DNA from: JAMXLG01 sp963765935
Lineage (GTDB): Bacteria; Vulcanimicrobiota; Vulcanimicrobiia; Vulcanimicrobiales; Vulcanimicrobiaceae
Length of the DNA: 64,000 nt
Assembly: GCA_963765935.1 (NCBI GenBank)
Contig: CAVXXX010000001.1
Location: 1,550,001-1,614,000, forward strand
Reading direction: 5' to 3'
The notes beneath the pieces were generated by a model. That model saw only the letters and a program-made list of their open reading frames with translations, was not told where the DNA came from and did no database searches. The stretch's first letter is position 1, and the number at the start of each line of letters is the position of its first letter. Shown here piece by piece: positions 17,276 to 26,662 of the stretch. The translations under genes were made by a program, and so were the position numbers.

Positions 17276-19021
17276 ACGTCCGCCGCTTTCTCGCGATCAC
17301 GTCATTTCTTTCGTTTTTCGTTCCGGCTGCCGGGGGCGCCGCAACGAACGATGCCGAGAAAATCGATGCACTCGGCGAACGCTACTATAACTATCAATTG
17401 ACAACCGACTACAGCGTTGCGCTGCAAGCCGGCGTTCCCGTCACGTCGCTACGTGGGATTTCGCTGAAGAACGCCGACGAAGACGCCGCGTTCGCGCAAG
17501 GCGTTCTCGACGAGCTGCATACGGTGGATCCGAACAAACTCGATCACGAACGTTGGCTTTCTTACCGCGCGCTCGTCTACAACATGGACGGATACGTCGG
17601 AGCTCGGAAGTACTACTGGCTTGGCCAGCACGTCGCGCCGTATTCACAGCCGTTTGCGTACGCCCAGCAAGTTTTCACCACGTACGCGTTTAAGACGCCG
17701 GCCGACGTCGATCGTTACGTGAAGCTGCTCGGCGACTACGCCGCACTTGCCGATTCCATACTGGCGTTCGCACAAGGACAGCATGAACGCCACATCGTTC
17801 TTCCCGTGCCGGAAATCGACGCTACCGTCGCTGTGCTTACCGGTTTCGCATCACCGGATCGCTCGCCGCTTGCTGTCGACGACGCGCGACTGAGTGCCCT
17901 GCCGGCGGAAAGATCCGCTCGCACGCGCATCGGTGAGACCCTCTCGAAAACAGTCGCGCCTGCGTTTGAGCGTTTGCGTTCGTACGTCGACGGGCCCTAT
18001 CGCGCCGGCGCGCCGGCTGGTGTCGGCCAATCGCAGTATCCGGGCGGCGCGGAGTACTATCAATGGCTCGTCAAACGAAGCACGACGCTCGATATGACCC
18101 CGGAACAAATTCACGAACTCGGCCTGCGCGAAGTGCAGCGTTTGCGCAGCGGAACTCGACAGCGTGCGCAGATCCGTGAACTATCCTGGCGACGTCGACG
18201 CGTTTCTGACCTATCTAAAAACCGACAAGCGATTCTTTGCGACGTCAAGTGACGAGATCGGCGAGAAGTTGACCGCGTTCGTCAATCGCGTCGCGCCGAA
18301 AGTTCCACAGTTCTACAGCAAAACGCCGACCGCGCCCTACGGCGTCGCGGCACTGCCGGCGAATCTCGCTGCCGGTCAAACGTTCGGCTACTATCAGGGG
18401 CCGACCGCGGCCAATCCGCGAGGAACGTACTTCTATAACGGCTCGTCGCCGCCGACGACGTCGATTATTACCGCCGGAACGCTGATCATGCACGAGTTGA
18501 TCCCGGGCCATCACTTCCAGATCTCGTTGCAACAAGAGAACGAAGCGCTCCCCGCATTCCGGCGCGCCGATTTCTCCGTCACCGCGTATGTCGAAGGCTA
18601 CGCCGAATATGCGGCGCAGCTCGGATTCGACATGGGTCTCTACGGCGATCCCTACGACCACGCCGGACGCTTGATGCAAGATCTCATGGTCTCGACGCGA
18701 CTCGTGGTCGACACCGGAATGAACGCGCTCGGCTGGAGCCGTGAACGCGCAAGCGACTTCATGCGCAAGAATACGAACTTGAACGATAAGCAGATTGCGA
18801 GCGAAACCTTGCGGTACTCGTGCGATCTTCCGGCGCAGGCGTTGGCGTACAAAATCGGCGAGCTGACGATGCTGCGCTACCGCGATGATGCGCGCAAGCG
18901 GCTTGGTTCAAAATTTGATATCCGGCAGTTTCATTCGTGGCTGATTGGAAGCGGCACGATGACGCTCGACACGCTGGCCGATCATCTTCGCTACGAGGAG
19001 GGCACCGCTGCGAGCCATTGA
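17272..19021 (+). CDS. DUF885-family secreted metallopeptidase-like protein (one-base frameshift near 18147)
   Basis: A ~582-aa exported protein with a signal peptide (LAITSFLSFFVPAAGGAA). The DUF885 core is continuous to residue ~292 (LGLREVQRLR), then one surplus base at about 18146-18149 shifts the frame; the remainder resumes as RRSVNYPGDVDAFLTYLKTD, HELIPGHHFQISLQ and VEGYAEYAAQLG. HELIPGHH is the HExxxGHH zinc motif typical of this family and the later Glu-rich segment fits the third ligand. Peptidase activity is known for some members but not shown here. Overlaps the oxidase by 4 bp and leads into the MFS gene. Confidence 0.83.
18146..18149 (+). other. apparent +1 frameshift in DUF885 gene
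   Basis: Reading changes from the 17272 frame to the next at codons around TTGCGCAGCGGAACTC; dropping one base gives LRAELDSVRRSVNYPGD. Confidence 0.75.
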
Positions 19022-20277
19022 TGAAGCGCCGTTTCGCGCGTTTCATCTTCGGCTGCTGATCTACGCCAACGCCGGCTTGTTCTGCGACGGGTACATTTTG
19101 AGCAGCATCGGGCTCGCGCTGCCGTCGCTCGCCGCCCAATTGCACGCCTCACCGGCGCAACTTGGGTTCACCGGCGCTGCAACGTTACTCGGCATCATGG
19201 CCGGCGCTCTCATCTTCGGTCCGCTCACCGATCGTTTCGGACGGCGGCTGCTGATGATTGCCGATCTCGCCGTGTTCGTCATTGCGTCGCTGCTGCAGTT
19301 CGTCGTCGGCGAGCTCTGGCAACTGATCGCGTTGCGGATCGTGCTCGGCATCGCAATCGGTGCCGATTATCCAATTGCCGGCGCATTGATCTCGGAATAC
19401 ATGCCGTCGCGATTCCGCGGCGCAGGGCGTCAATTCGATGCAAGTGGTGTGGTTTCTCGGCGCGACGATCGCCTATGTTGCCGGAGCGCTGCTCTTCACG
19501 CGCGCCGACGCGTGGCGATGGATTCTCGCAAGCAGCGCGATTCCGGCGGCAATCGGCCTCGCACTGCGCTCGACCGCACCGGAATCCGCGCGTTGGCTTG
19601 CGGCACGCGGACGCATCGCCGACGCGGAGTCGGTTTTACGAACGCATTTTACCAGCTCGGCGACGATCGCTCCCGAGGATCCCTCCGCCACGCAATTTCG
19701 CGCGTTACTCGCGCCGCCGCTCATCGGACGGCTCGCGTTCGTGTCGGCGATGTGGCTCTTGCAAGTCGTCCCGCTTTTTGCGATGTACACGTTTGCGCCA
19801 ATCGTCCTCGGCGCACTCCACATCTCCGCATCGTCGCCGGCCGGCTCCGTCGCAATTACCGCCGGATTTTTTGCCGGATCAGTGCTCTCGATGTGGCTGG
19901 TCGAATCGTGGGGACGGCGTCCGCTCTGTATCGGCGGTTTTGCGCTTGCGACGCTCGTTTTTGCGTTTGTCGCGCGCGTTTCTCCGGCGGCAATCGTCGT
20001 GTTGTTCGTCGTCTATGCCGTCGCAATCGGTGCCGCGGCGGGGCTCGAGCTGCTCTATCCCGCCGAGCTCTTCCCAACGACGCTCCGTGCCAGCGCGACG
20101 GGGATCGCCGCCGCGATCAGCCGCGTCGGGGCATTCGCGGGAACGTTTGCACTCCCGATTGCAGTCGCGCGCTTCGGCGTGGCGAGCGTCATGTGGGGAT
20201 GCGCCGTCTTATCGCTCGCCGGCCTCATACTCTCGCTACGCTTCGCGCCTGAGACGCGCGGGCGCGGCATTGCCTAA
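19008..20277 (+). CDS. MFS transporter, sugar-porter-like (one-base frameshift near 19420)
   Basis: A 12-helix permease of ~420 aa. The family N-terminus (IDEAPFRAFHLRLLIYANAG, then LFCDGYILSSIG) is readable from about 19017, before the first TTG at 19077, so the true start is upstream. No ATG, GTG or TTG fits; a CTG at 19008 lies six bases after AGGAGG. The frame breaks near 19417-19424 after SEYMPSRFRG and continues with VNSMQVVWFLGATIAYVAGA. LTDRFGRR and ELFPTTLRASATG are MFS landmarks. Substrate unknown; the neighbouring amine oxidase and peptidase suggest small organic nutrients. Confidence 0.78.
19417..19424 (+). other. apparent +1 frameshift in MFS gene
   Basis: The two halves of the MFS protein meet in different frames at CGCGGCGCAGGGC; one base fewer gives the conserved RGQGVNSMQ junction. 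Confidence 0.75.
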
Positions 20278-20753
20278 AGCATCAGCGCTTTCGGCGGGAT
20301 CAACCACACCAATTCGCCGCGCGCCGATGAAGCGCCGTCGAGATCGATTCGCGCAAGGCCGCCTTTCTTCAAATCGATACTCGCACCGCCGATCAGTTGA
20401 CCGATGGTCCCGCTGAAGTCCGGCTCGTGTCCGACAAGCATGACGCTTTGCGCACTACCTTGTTCCCGGAGAATTTCTGCGAGACGTTCGCCATCGAAAG
20501 AACCGGCAAGCCGTTCGTCTTCGACCAACTCATTTTCGAGATGCAGGCGTTCGGCAACAATCTGCGCCGTTTCTTTCGCGCGTTTGAGCGGACTCGTGAT
20601 AATGCGGTCTGGGCAAACGTTGAGGTCGTCCATGCCCTTTGCCTCGCGTTCCATGCATTTGCGCCCCTCTGACGTCAACGGGCGCCCCGCATCGTCGCCG
20701 CTCCATTCATCGGCGTCGGCGGCAATACCATGCCGGAGAAAATAGAGTTTCAT
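20274..20753 (-). CDS. sixA: phosphohistidine phosphatase SixA-like
   Basis: A 159-aa histidine phosphatase with the RHG catalytic motif at the N-terminus (MKLYFLRHGIAADADEW) and the second catalytic His in LVGHEPDFSGTIGQLIG. SITSPLKRA-like segment IITSPLKRAKETAQIV is also conserved. Start at the ATG complementary to 20751-20753; 21 further codons are open upstream but not family-like. SixA dephosphorylates phosphohistidine carriers; the target here is unknown because no histidine kinase or PTS gene is nearby. 28 bp after purH on the same strand; 3' end overlaps the MFS gene by 4 bp. Confidence 0.85.
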   Translation of the reverse strand: MKLYFLRHGIAADADEWSGDDAGRPLTSEGRKCMEREAKGMDDLNVCPDRIITSPLKRAKETAQIVAERLHLENELVEDERLAGSFDGERLAEILREQGSAQSVMLVGHEPDFSGTIGQLIGGASIDLKKGGLARIDLDGASSARGELVWLIPPKALML

Positions 20754-20781
20754 GCCGGTACTGTACCCGGCGCCTTCAGCG

Positions 20782-22356
20782 CTAGTGCAAGAAGTACCGA
20801 TGGCTCGAAAATACAAGCGAAACGCCGAGGCGGTCGGCGGCGGCGATCACTTCTTCATCACGAACGGAACCGCCGGGCGCGATTATCGCGGTACATCCGC
20901 CTTGCGCGGCGGCTTCGAGTCCGTCGGCGAACGGGAAGAAACCGTCGCTCGCACACGCGGCGCCGCGCGCTTCATCGCCCGCGCGATGTGCGGCGATCTG
21001 CACGGCGCTCACGCGGTTGGTTTGACCCGCGCAAATGCCGCGCGTCGTGCCTTCTTTGACGATCACGATGCCGTTTGATTTTACGTGACGGACGACGTCC
21101 CACGCGAATGCGAGATCGTGCCACTCCTGTGCGGTCGGTTGCCGCTTCGAAACGACTTTCCACTCTTCGGGCGGAAATTCCGGATTGTCGTCTTCTGCCA
21201 ACACACCGCCGAGCGCACTACGGACGCGTAACTCGTGCGCGAGTTCGTCCGGCAACGACGGCACGAAGCGCATCACGCGCAGATTCTTTTTCTTGCGAAG
21301 AATCGCAAGCGCATCGTCGTCAAATGCCGGCGCCGCGACGATTTCGAGGAAGAATTTCGAGAGCGACTCGGCTGTCGCGCGATCGATCTTTCCGTCGGTC
21401 GCGACGATTCCGCCGAAGGCTGAAACGGAGTCTGCTTGGAGCGCATCGTCGATCGCTTTTGAGACGCTCGAACGCTGCGACACGCCGCATGGAACGGTGT
21501 GCTTCACGACCGCGGCGCGAACGAATCGCTCGTGTTCGCTGCCGAATTTCGCACCGAGCGGCGCTCGTGAGAGGAGCCGAAGCGTCGCGTCCAGATCCAG
21601 CAGATTGTTGTACGAGAGCGCCTTGCCGTGAAGTTGATCCGGCAATCGTTCGGCCTGGTCGAGATAGAACGCTGCGCGGTTCTGGGGATTGGTGCCGTAG
21701 CGCAGTCGCTGCGAAAGGGGTAACGTGAGCGCCAACGCACCGGGCAAATCACTCGGGAGAATTTGACCTTCCGATGCCAAGTAGTGCGAAATTGCGACAT
21801 CGTACTCGGCCGTGCGTTCGAAGGCCGCAACGGCGTACCTCCGGCGCAGCGGCGCCGGCACGTCGCCGTTGCCGAACGCCTGCAAGAACTCGCCGTATTG
21901 CGACGGATGCGTCAGCACCGAAACGTGTGCAAAATTCTTCGCTGCGGCACGCAGAAGCGACACGCCGCCGATATCGATCTGTTCGATCGCTTCTTTCAGC
22001 GTCGTGCCTTCGCGCGCTACCGTTGCTTCAAAGGGATAGAGATTCACAACGACCGTCGTGATCGCCGCGATCGCGTATTTCTCCGCTTGCGCGCGATGTT
22101 CGGCATTGTTGCGATCGTAGAGAATGGCGCCGAAGACTTTCGGATGCAGCGTCTTCACGCGGCCGTCGAAGAGCGCCGGAAATCCGGTCATCGACTCGAT
22201 GTCGTACGCCGGAATGCCGTGATCTTCCAGATGCTTCTTTGTTCCGCCGGTCGCGTAGATGACCGTGCCCGCCTCGTGAAGCGCTTTCGCTAATTCGACC
22301 GAACCCGCCTTATCGGATAGTGAAAAGAGGGCGGCCGGTTTGGTCGTGTCAGGCAA
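20782..22356 (-). CDS. purH: bifunctional AICAR formyltransferase/IMP cyclohydrolase
   Basis: A 524-aa cytosolic enzyme doing the last two steps of de novo IMP synthesis. N-terminal MGS-like cyclohydrolase domain with LFSLSDKAGSVELAKALHEA, YATGGTKKHL and TLHPKVFGAIL; C-terminal transformylase domain with VKHTVPCGVSQRSS (the family KHxNPCG motif, here KHTVPCG), SDGFFPFADGLEAAAQGG and the end FSSHRYFLH, where family members usually end in RhFrH. Intact and full length. Overlaps smc by 8 bp. Confidence 0.93.
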   Translation of the reverse strand: MPDTTKPAALFSLSDKAGSVELAKALHEAGTVIYATGGTKKHLEDHGIPAYDIESMTGFPALFDGRVKTLHPKVFGAILYDRNNAEHRAQAEKYAIAAITTVVVNLYPFEATVAREGTTLKEAIEQIDIGGVSLLRAAAKNFAHVSVLTHPSQYGEFLQAFGNGDVPAPLRRRYAVAAFERTAEYDVAISHYLASEGQILPSDLPGALALTLPLSQRLRYGTNPQNRAAFYLDQAERLPDQLHGKALSYNNLLDLDATLRLLSRAPLGAKFGSEHERFVRAAVVKHTVPCGVSQRSSVSKAIDDALQADSVSAFGGIVATDGKIDRATAESLSKFFLEIVAAPAFDDDALAILRKKKNLRVMRFVPSLPDELAHELRVRSALGGVLAEDDNPEFPPEEWKVVSKRQPTAQEWHDLAFAWDVVRHVKSNGIVIVKEGTTRGICAGQTNRVSAVQIAAHRAGDEARGAACASDGFFPFADGLEAAAQGGCTAIIAPGGSVRDEEVIAAADRLGVSLVFSSHRYFLH

Positions 22357-25300
22357 GCGCGAGCTCCGGATGGCGGTCTTCTTGCTGCGTCAACGTGGCG
22401 GCAATGACCGACGACACGCCCGGCTCCCTCATCGTCACGCCGTACATGCGGTCGGCAAGCTCCATCGTCTTCTTGTTGTGCGTCACGATGATCATTTGCG
22501 CGTCGGTCGCGAGTTCGCGAACCATCGTGGAGAAGCGTTCGACGTTTGCATCGTCGAGCGCCGCATCGACTTCGTCCAGCAGATAGAACGGCGACGGTTT
22601 CACTTGGATGAGCGCAAAGATCAGTGCGGCGGCCGTCATTGCGCGTTCACCGCCCGAAAGCGCCGTGAGCGGCATCAACTTCTTGCCCGGCGGCTGCACG
22701 GAGATTTCGATACCGGTCTCCGAGAGATTCTCCGGGTTCGTCTGCCACATCTTGGCTTGTCCACCGGGGAAGAGTTTGGCGTACATCTCCGTGAACGCGA
22801 CGGAAACTTTGTCGAAGGTTTCGTTGAACTGCGCTTGGCTCTGCGCTTCGATTTCTTTGATCGATTGCAGCAGCGTCTCGCGGGCGGAAGCGAGATCTTC
22901 CAACTGCGTGCGCAAGAACGTGTCGCGCTCGGCAAGTTCTTCGCGTTCGGCCTCGGCGTTGAGATTTACGTTGGCCGAGAGACGCGCGAGTTCTTCGCGC
23001 AGGCGCGGCAGATCGTCCATCACCGCATCGGATTCTTCGCGATAGCGTCCCTCGACGTCGCGGCATTCATCGTCCGTCGCGGGATTCTGCGCGAATTGCG
23101 AAACCAGCATGCCGAGTTCCGCTTCGATTTCGGCGAGCCGCGTGCGATGGCGTTCGCCGCCCGCTGCGGCGTCGCGCTCGTCGTTTTCCGCCGAACGCAG
23201 ATCCGCCTCGAATTGCAGTAGCCCGTTCGCCATGGTCTCGCGTTCGCGACGTGCCGCTTCGAGCTTCGTATCGAGCTCGGCAACACCGTGGCGCAATCCC
23301 TCGACATGTTCGTGCGACGTGCGCGTTTGCTCGACGAGCGACCCGATTTCCGCGAGCATCTGCTCGCGCGCAAGGCGTGCGCGTTCGCTATCTTGATCGA
23401 GCATGCCGAGGCGGCCTTTGGCCGCGTCGCGCTCCGCCGTGAGCGCGGCAACGCGTTCGCGTACATCGCTTGCGTGGCGGCTCACTTCGGCTTGCGCGCG
23501 CTCCGCTTCGGTGATCTCTTCGCGTGCACGCGCGAGCTCCGCTTCGAGGCGCTGGCGCTCTTCATCGCTCGCGACCGCGTCTGCGTGCGGCGTTTCCAAC
23601 TCGTGCTCGCGACTGCGGGCATGTTGCGACTGCGCGATCAGCTCCGTGACGCGCGTTTGCGCTGCGCTGACTTCACCTTGCATGCGCTCGAGATCGCTTT
23701 CGAGCGCCGCCATTTCCGAGCGAAGCTCCGCCGTTTGCACTTCGATGCCTTTGAGCGTTTCGCGTGCTGCATCGCGCGCCACAACCGCCGCCTCAGCGCG
23801 GCTACTCGCTTCGTATGCCGCACGCTCGAGCGCTTCCAGTTTCGCGCGCATTTCGGCAAGCGTTTCCCGCAGCGTCTGCGCCTGCACGCGCCGAGCGAGA
23901 ATGGATTTTTCCCGACGGAAGCGTCCGCCGGTGATCGCGCCGCCTCCGGCGATTTGCTCGCCGGAGAGCGTGACGATCGTATCGCGGAATCCGCGGCCGC
24001 GAACCAGCGCGATACCGGTTTGCAGGGTATCGACGATCAGGACGTTGCCGACCAGGAAACGCACGACGCCTTCGTATGCCGGCGACGTGCGCACGAGGGT
24101 GTGCGCGTAGCCGATTACGCCGTGCGTGTTGTGCAGCTCGGGCGTCATTTGTTTGGCTTCGCGGTTGCCAAGCGTATCGAGCGGCAAGAACGTCGCGCGG
24201 CCGGACTCGCTACGGTTGAGGAATTCGATGGCGCGTTCGGCGTCTTCCGACGTCTTGGTCACGATGTTCGAAACACGCGCGCCGAATGCAACGTCCAGTG
24301 CGCGAGCGTAGCGTTCGTCGGTCGTAATGAGATTCGAAACGATGCCTTCGATGCCGTGCAGCTCGTTGCGCTGCCACGCTTCGATGACCGAACGCGTACC
24401 CGGCACGTGGCCTTCGAGCGATGCCTCCAGTTCTTCGATCGTGTGCAGGCGCGATTCCGCGGCCTTGACTTCACCGGTTTGCTCGCGGTGCGCCGCAAGC
24501 GCGTGCGCAAGCTGATCCTGCGCATTGAGAACTGCCGCTTCGGCCGCTTCCACCTGCGCCCGGGCCTGCGCAAGCTGGTGTTCGAGCGACCCAAGTTGGG
24601 CTTCGCGTTCGCTGTAGCGCTGCGTCGCCGAGCCGGCGTTCATCTGCAATTGCGCCGTCCGCTCGCGCGCGGCATGCAATTCGCCTTCGAGCCGCTCCGC
24701 CTCCGCGCGAAGATTCTCGCCTTGCACCCGCCGTTCGGCTTTCTTCGCGGCCATTGCGGCGCCCGTCGCTTCGACTTCGCGAAGTTTCGTGAAGATCGAA
24801 TCAAGTTGCGCTCGCGCTTGCGAAAGCGCGGTCTGCGCTTCGAGCTCGCGTTCGCGCGCCGTCTCTATTTCATGCGCGAGCGGCGCAAGGCGCTCTTCCA
24901 ACTGCGCGATCGTCGCACCGAGCGACTCACGCTCCGCCTGCACCCGCGCGGCATCTTCGTACGTTTGCGTTGACTGCGCTTCGAGCGCTTCGCGTCGCGC
25001 AAGAGCCGCGGCGTAATCGGCTTCGATCCGCGCAAGTTCCGCGCGCTTGCCCTGCGCCTGCGAACGGATCTCCTCGAGTTGGAGCTCTTGCTGGTACGCG
25101 CGCGTGCGCAGTTCCGCGAGATTTGCCCCAAGCTGCGCAACGCGCGCTCCCGCGGCGCTGCGCACTTCCTCTTGCTTCTCGAGTTCGACGCGCAGCGCTT
25201 CGCGTTCGGCGCGGCGCGATGCGCTTGCGCGCATGTACGAAAGAATCTCGAGATCGCGAACGCGCGCGTTTACCTTGCGATAACGCTTTGCGCGGCGCAC

Positions 25301-25924
25301 TTGATTGTCCAGTTCCGGAATACGCCGCTCGAGTTCCGAAATCAAGTCGTTGATCCGGATCGCATTTTGTTCCGTCTGCTCGAGACGGCGCATCGATTCG
25401 TGTTTGCGCGCAAGGAACTTGTTGATGCCGGCGGTCTCTTCGAAGAGTGCGCGGCGCTCCGTCGGTTTGCTCGTGAGAATCGAGTCGATCTGGCCCTGCG
25501 AGACGATTGAATACGATCCGGGGCCGAGGCCCGTGCCCATCAACAGCTCGACGATGTCGCGCAAACGGACCTGATTGCGATTGATGAAGTATTCGCTCTC
25601 GCCCGCACGGTAGGTGCGGCGCGTAATTTCGACTTCGCTGTAATCGGTCGGCAGTTTACGGTCTTCGTTGTCGAACGTGAGGGAGACTTCGGCGAGACCG
25701 AGCGGCTTGCGCTTGTCGTTGCCGGCGAAGATCACGTCTTCGAGTTTGCCCGAACGCAATTGACGGCTCGATGTTTCACCGAGCACCCAACGGAACGCGT
25801 CGACAAGGTTCGACTTGCCTGACCCGTTCGGACCGACGACCGCCGTGATGCCGCCCGAAAAATCGAGCGACGTCGCTTCCGCGAACGTCTTGAACCCAAA
25901 CGCTTTGATCTTCTTTAACTTCAT
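22349..25924 (-). CDS. smc: chromosome segregation protein SMC
   Basis: A 1,191-aa condensin ATPase. Walker A GPNGSGKS is at 31-38 within an N-terminal head, followed by ~330 residues of coiled coil, a globular hinge around 500-670 (LEGHVPGTRSVIEAWQ, VTLSGEQIAGGGAITGGR), a second coiled coil, and a C-terminal head with signature LSGGERAMTAAAL and Walker B FYLLDEVDAALDD. Part of a fabF-rnc-smc-purH run; the 5-bp gap to rnc suggests co-expression. scpA/scpB are not in the window. The parB gene at 59150 is its likely functional partner for loading. Confidence 0.96.
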   Translation of the reverse strand: MKLKKIKAFGFKTFAEATSLDFSGGITAVVGPNGSGKSNLVDAFRWVLGETSSRQLRSGKLEDVIFAGNDKRKPLGLAEVSLTFDNEDRKLPTDYSEVEITRRTYRAGESEYFINRNQVRLRDIVELLMGTGLGPGSYSIVSQGQIDSILTSKPTERRALFEETAGINKFLARKHESMRRLEQTEQNAIRINDLISELERRIPELDNQVRRAKRYRKVNARVRDLEILSYMRASASRRAEREALRVELEKQEEVRSAAGARVAQLGANLAELRTRAYQQELQLEEIRSQAQGKRAELARIEADYAAALARREALEAQSTQTYEDAARVQAERESLGATIAQLEERLAPLAHEIETARERELEAQTALSQARAQLDSIFTKLREVEATGAAMAAKKAERRVQGENLRAEAERLEGELHAARERTAQLQMNAGSATQRYSEREAQLGSLEHQLAQARAQVEAAEAAVLNAQDQLAHALAAHREQTGEVKAAESRLHTIEELEASLEGHVPGTRSVIEAWQRNELHGIEGIVSNLITTDERYARALDVAFGARVSNIVTKTSEDAERAIEFLNRSESGRATFLPLDTLGNREAKQMTPELHNTHGVIGYAHTLVRTSPAYEGVVRFLVGNVLIVDTLQTGIALVRGRGFRDTIVTLSGEQIAGGGAITGGRFRREKSILARRVQAQTLRETLAEMRAKLEALERAAYEASSRAEAAVVARDAARETLKGIEVQTAELRSEMAALESDLERMQGEVSAAQTRVTELIAQSQHARSREHELETPHADAVASDEERQRLEAELARAREEITEAERAQAEVSRHASDVRERVAALTAERDAAKGRLGMLDQDSERARLAREQMLAEIGSLVEQTRTSHEHVEGLRHGVAELDTKLEAARRERETMANGLLQFEADLRSAENDERDAAAGGERHRTRLAEIEAELGMLVSQFAQNPATDDECRDVEGRYREESDAVMDDLPRLREELARLSANVNLNAEAEREELAERDTFLRTQLEDLASARETLLQSIKEIEAQSQAQFNETFDKVSVAFTEMYAKLFPGGQAKMWQTNPENLSETGIEISVQPPGKKLMPLTALSGGERAMTAAALIFALIQVKPSPFYLLDEVDAALDDANVERFSTMVRELATDAQMIIVTHNKKTMELADRMYGVTMREPGVSSVIAATLTQQEDRHPELALA

Positions 25925-25929
25925 TATTC

Positions 25930-26652
25930 TTAGTTGCGCTCCGCGCTTTGGCCACCGGTGGGATCGAGTAACAGTGACAAAGCCGCCTCAGCGGCGGCCT
26001 GTTGCGCTGCCTTCTTCGATGCGCCGGTCCCGGTTCCCAACGTCTTTCCGTTAACAATCACATCCGAGCGGAATTTCGGTGTTTGCGGCGTGCCTTCACT
26101 CCGCTCGCGGTAGCTCGGCGTCGCCGAAAGGTGCTCCTGCGTGAAATGCTGCAGACGCGTCTTGGCATCGAGCAGGGCGTTCGTTTCGTGATCGAGGTGT
26201 TTGATGTGCTCCTCCAGCACGAAGCGCGCCGCCTTTTCGTGGCCGTACCGCAACTCGAGCGCCGCGACGAATGCTTCGAACGCATCGGCGAGGATCGATG
26301 TATTGTCCGCGCCGCCCGACCCGCGCATCCCCACGCCGAGCTGCACCAACTCCGGGAAGCCCAGACGGCGCGCACTATGCGCGAGTTGCGCGTCGTTGAC
26401 GATCGCCGCTTTGCGCAACGTGAGGCGCCCTTCCGGTTCATCGGGAAAGTTTTGGAACAGCCACCGCGCGGTCACGGCACCGAGAATTGAATCACCGAAG
26501 AATTCCATCCGCTCGTTGGACTGCCCGCCATGCTCCTTGGCGTAACTTTCGTGCACGAACGCTTGCTCGACGAGCGTGAGATCGCCGGCAGCGCGAACGC
26601 CGGCACGCTTCACGAGCGCGCGCAGACGCCGCCGGTGCGCTTCCCCGCTCAT
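25930..26652 (-). CDS. rnc: ribonuclease III
   Basis: A 240-aa double-strand-specific endoribonuclease maturing rRNA and other transcripts. The signature is ERMEFFGDSILGAV at 47-60 (usual ERLEFLGD), with the metal-binding Asp-Glu region GGADNTSILADAFEAFVAAL. A C-terminal double-stranded RNA-binding domain contains GTGTGASKKAAQQAAAEAAL. Separated by 10 bp from fabF upstream and 5 bp from smc downstream, the standard acpP-fabF-rnc-smc neighbourhood without acpP. Confidence 0.94.
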   Translation of the reverse strand: MSGEAHRRRLRALVKRAGVRAAGDLTLVEQAFVHESYAKEHGGQSNERMEFFGDSILGAVTARWLFQNFPDEPEGRLTLRKAAIVNDAQLAHSARRLGFPELVQLGVGMRGSGGADNTSILADAFEAFVAALELRYGHEKAARFVLEEHIKHLDHETNALLDAKTRLQHFTQEHLSATPSYRERSEGTPQTPKFRSDVIVNGKTLGTGTGASKKAAQQAAAEAALSLLLDPTGGQSAERN

Positions 26653-26662
26653 CGGCGTTTGG

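Noticed and set aside
17272..19021. DUF885 gene as two separate genes
   Set aside because: The two frames meet at one point and together give a single family-length protein; the second frame alone lacks a signal peptide and start signal.
23288..24973. Long plus-strand open frame (561 codons) across smc
   Set aside because: It is antisense to the intact SMC coiled coil, has Arg/Phe-rich nonsense composition and no domain; it is a codon-bias shadow.
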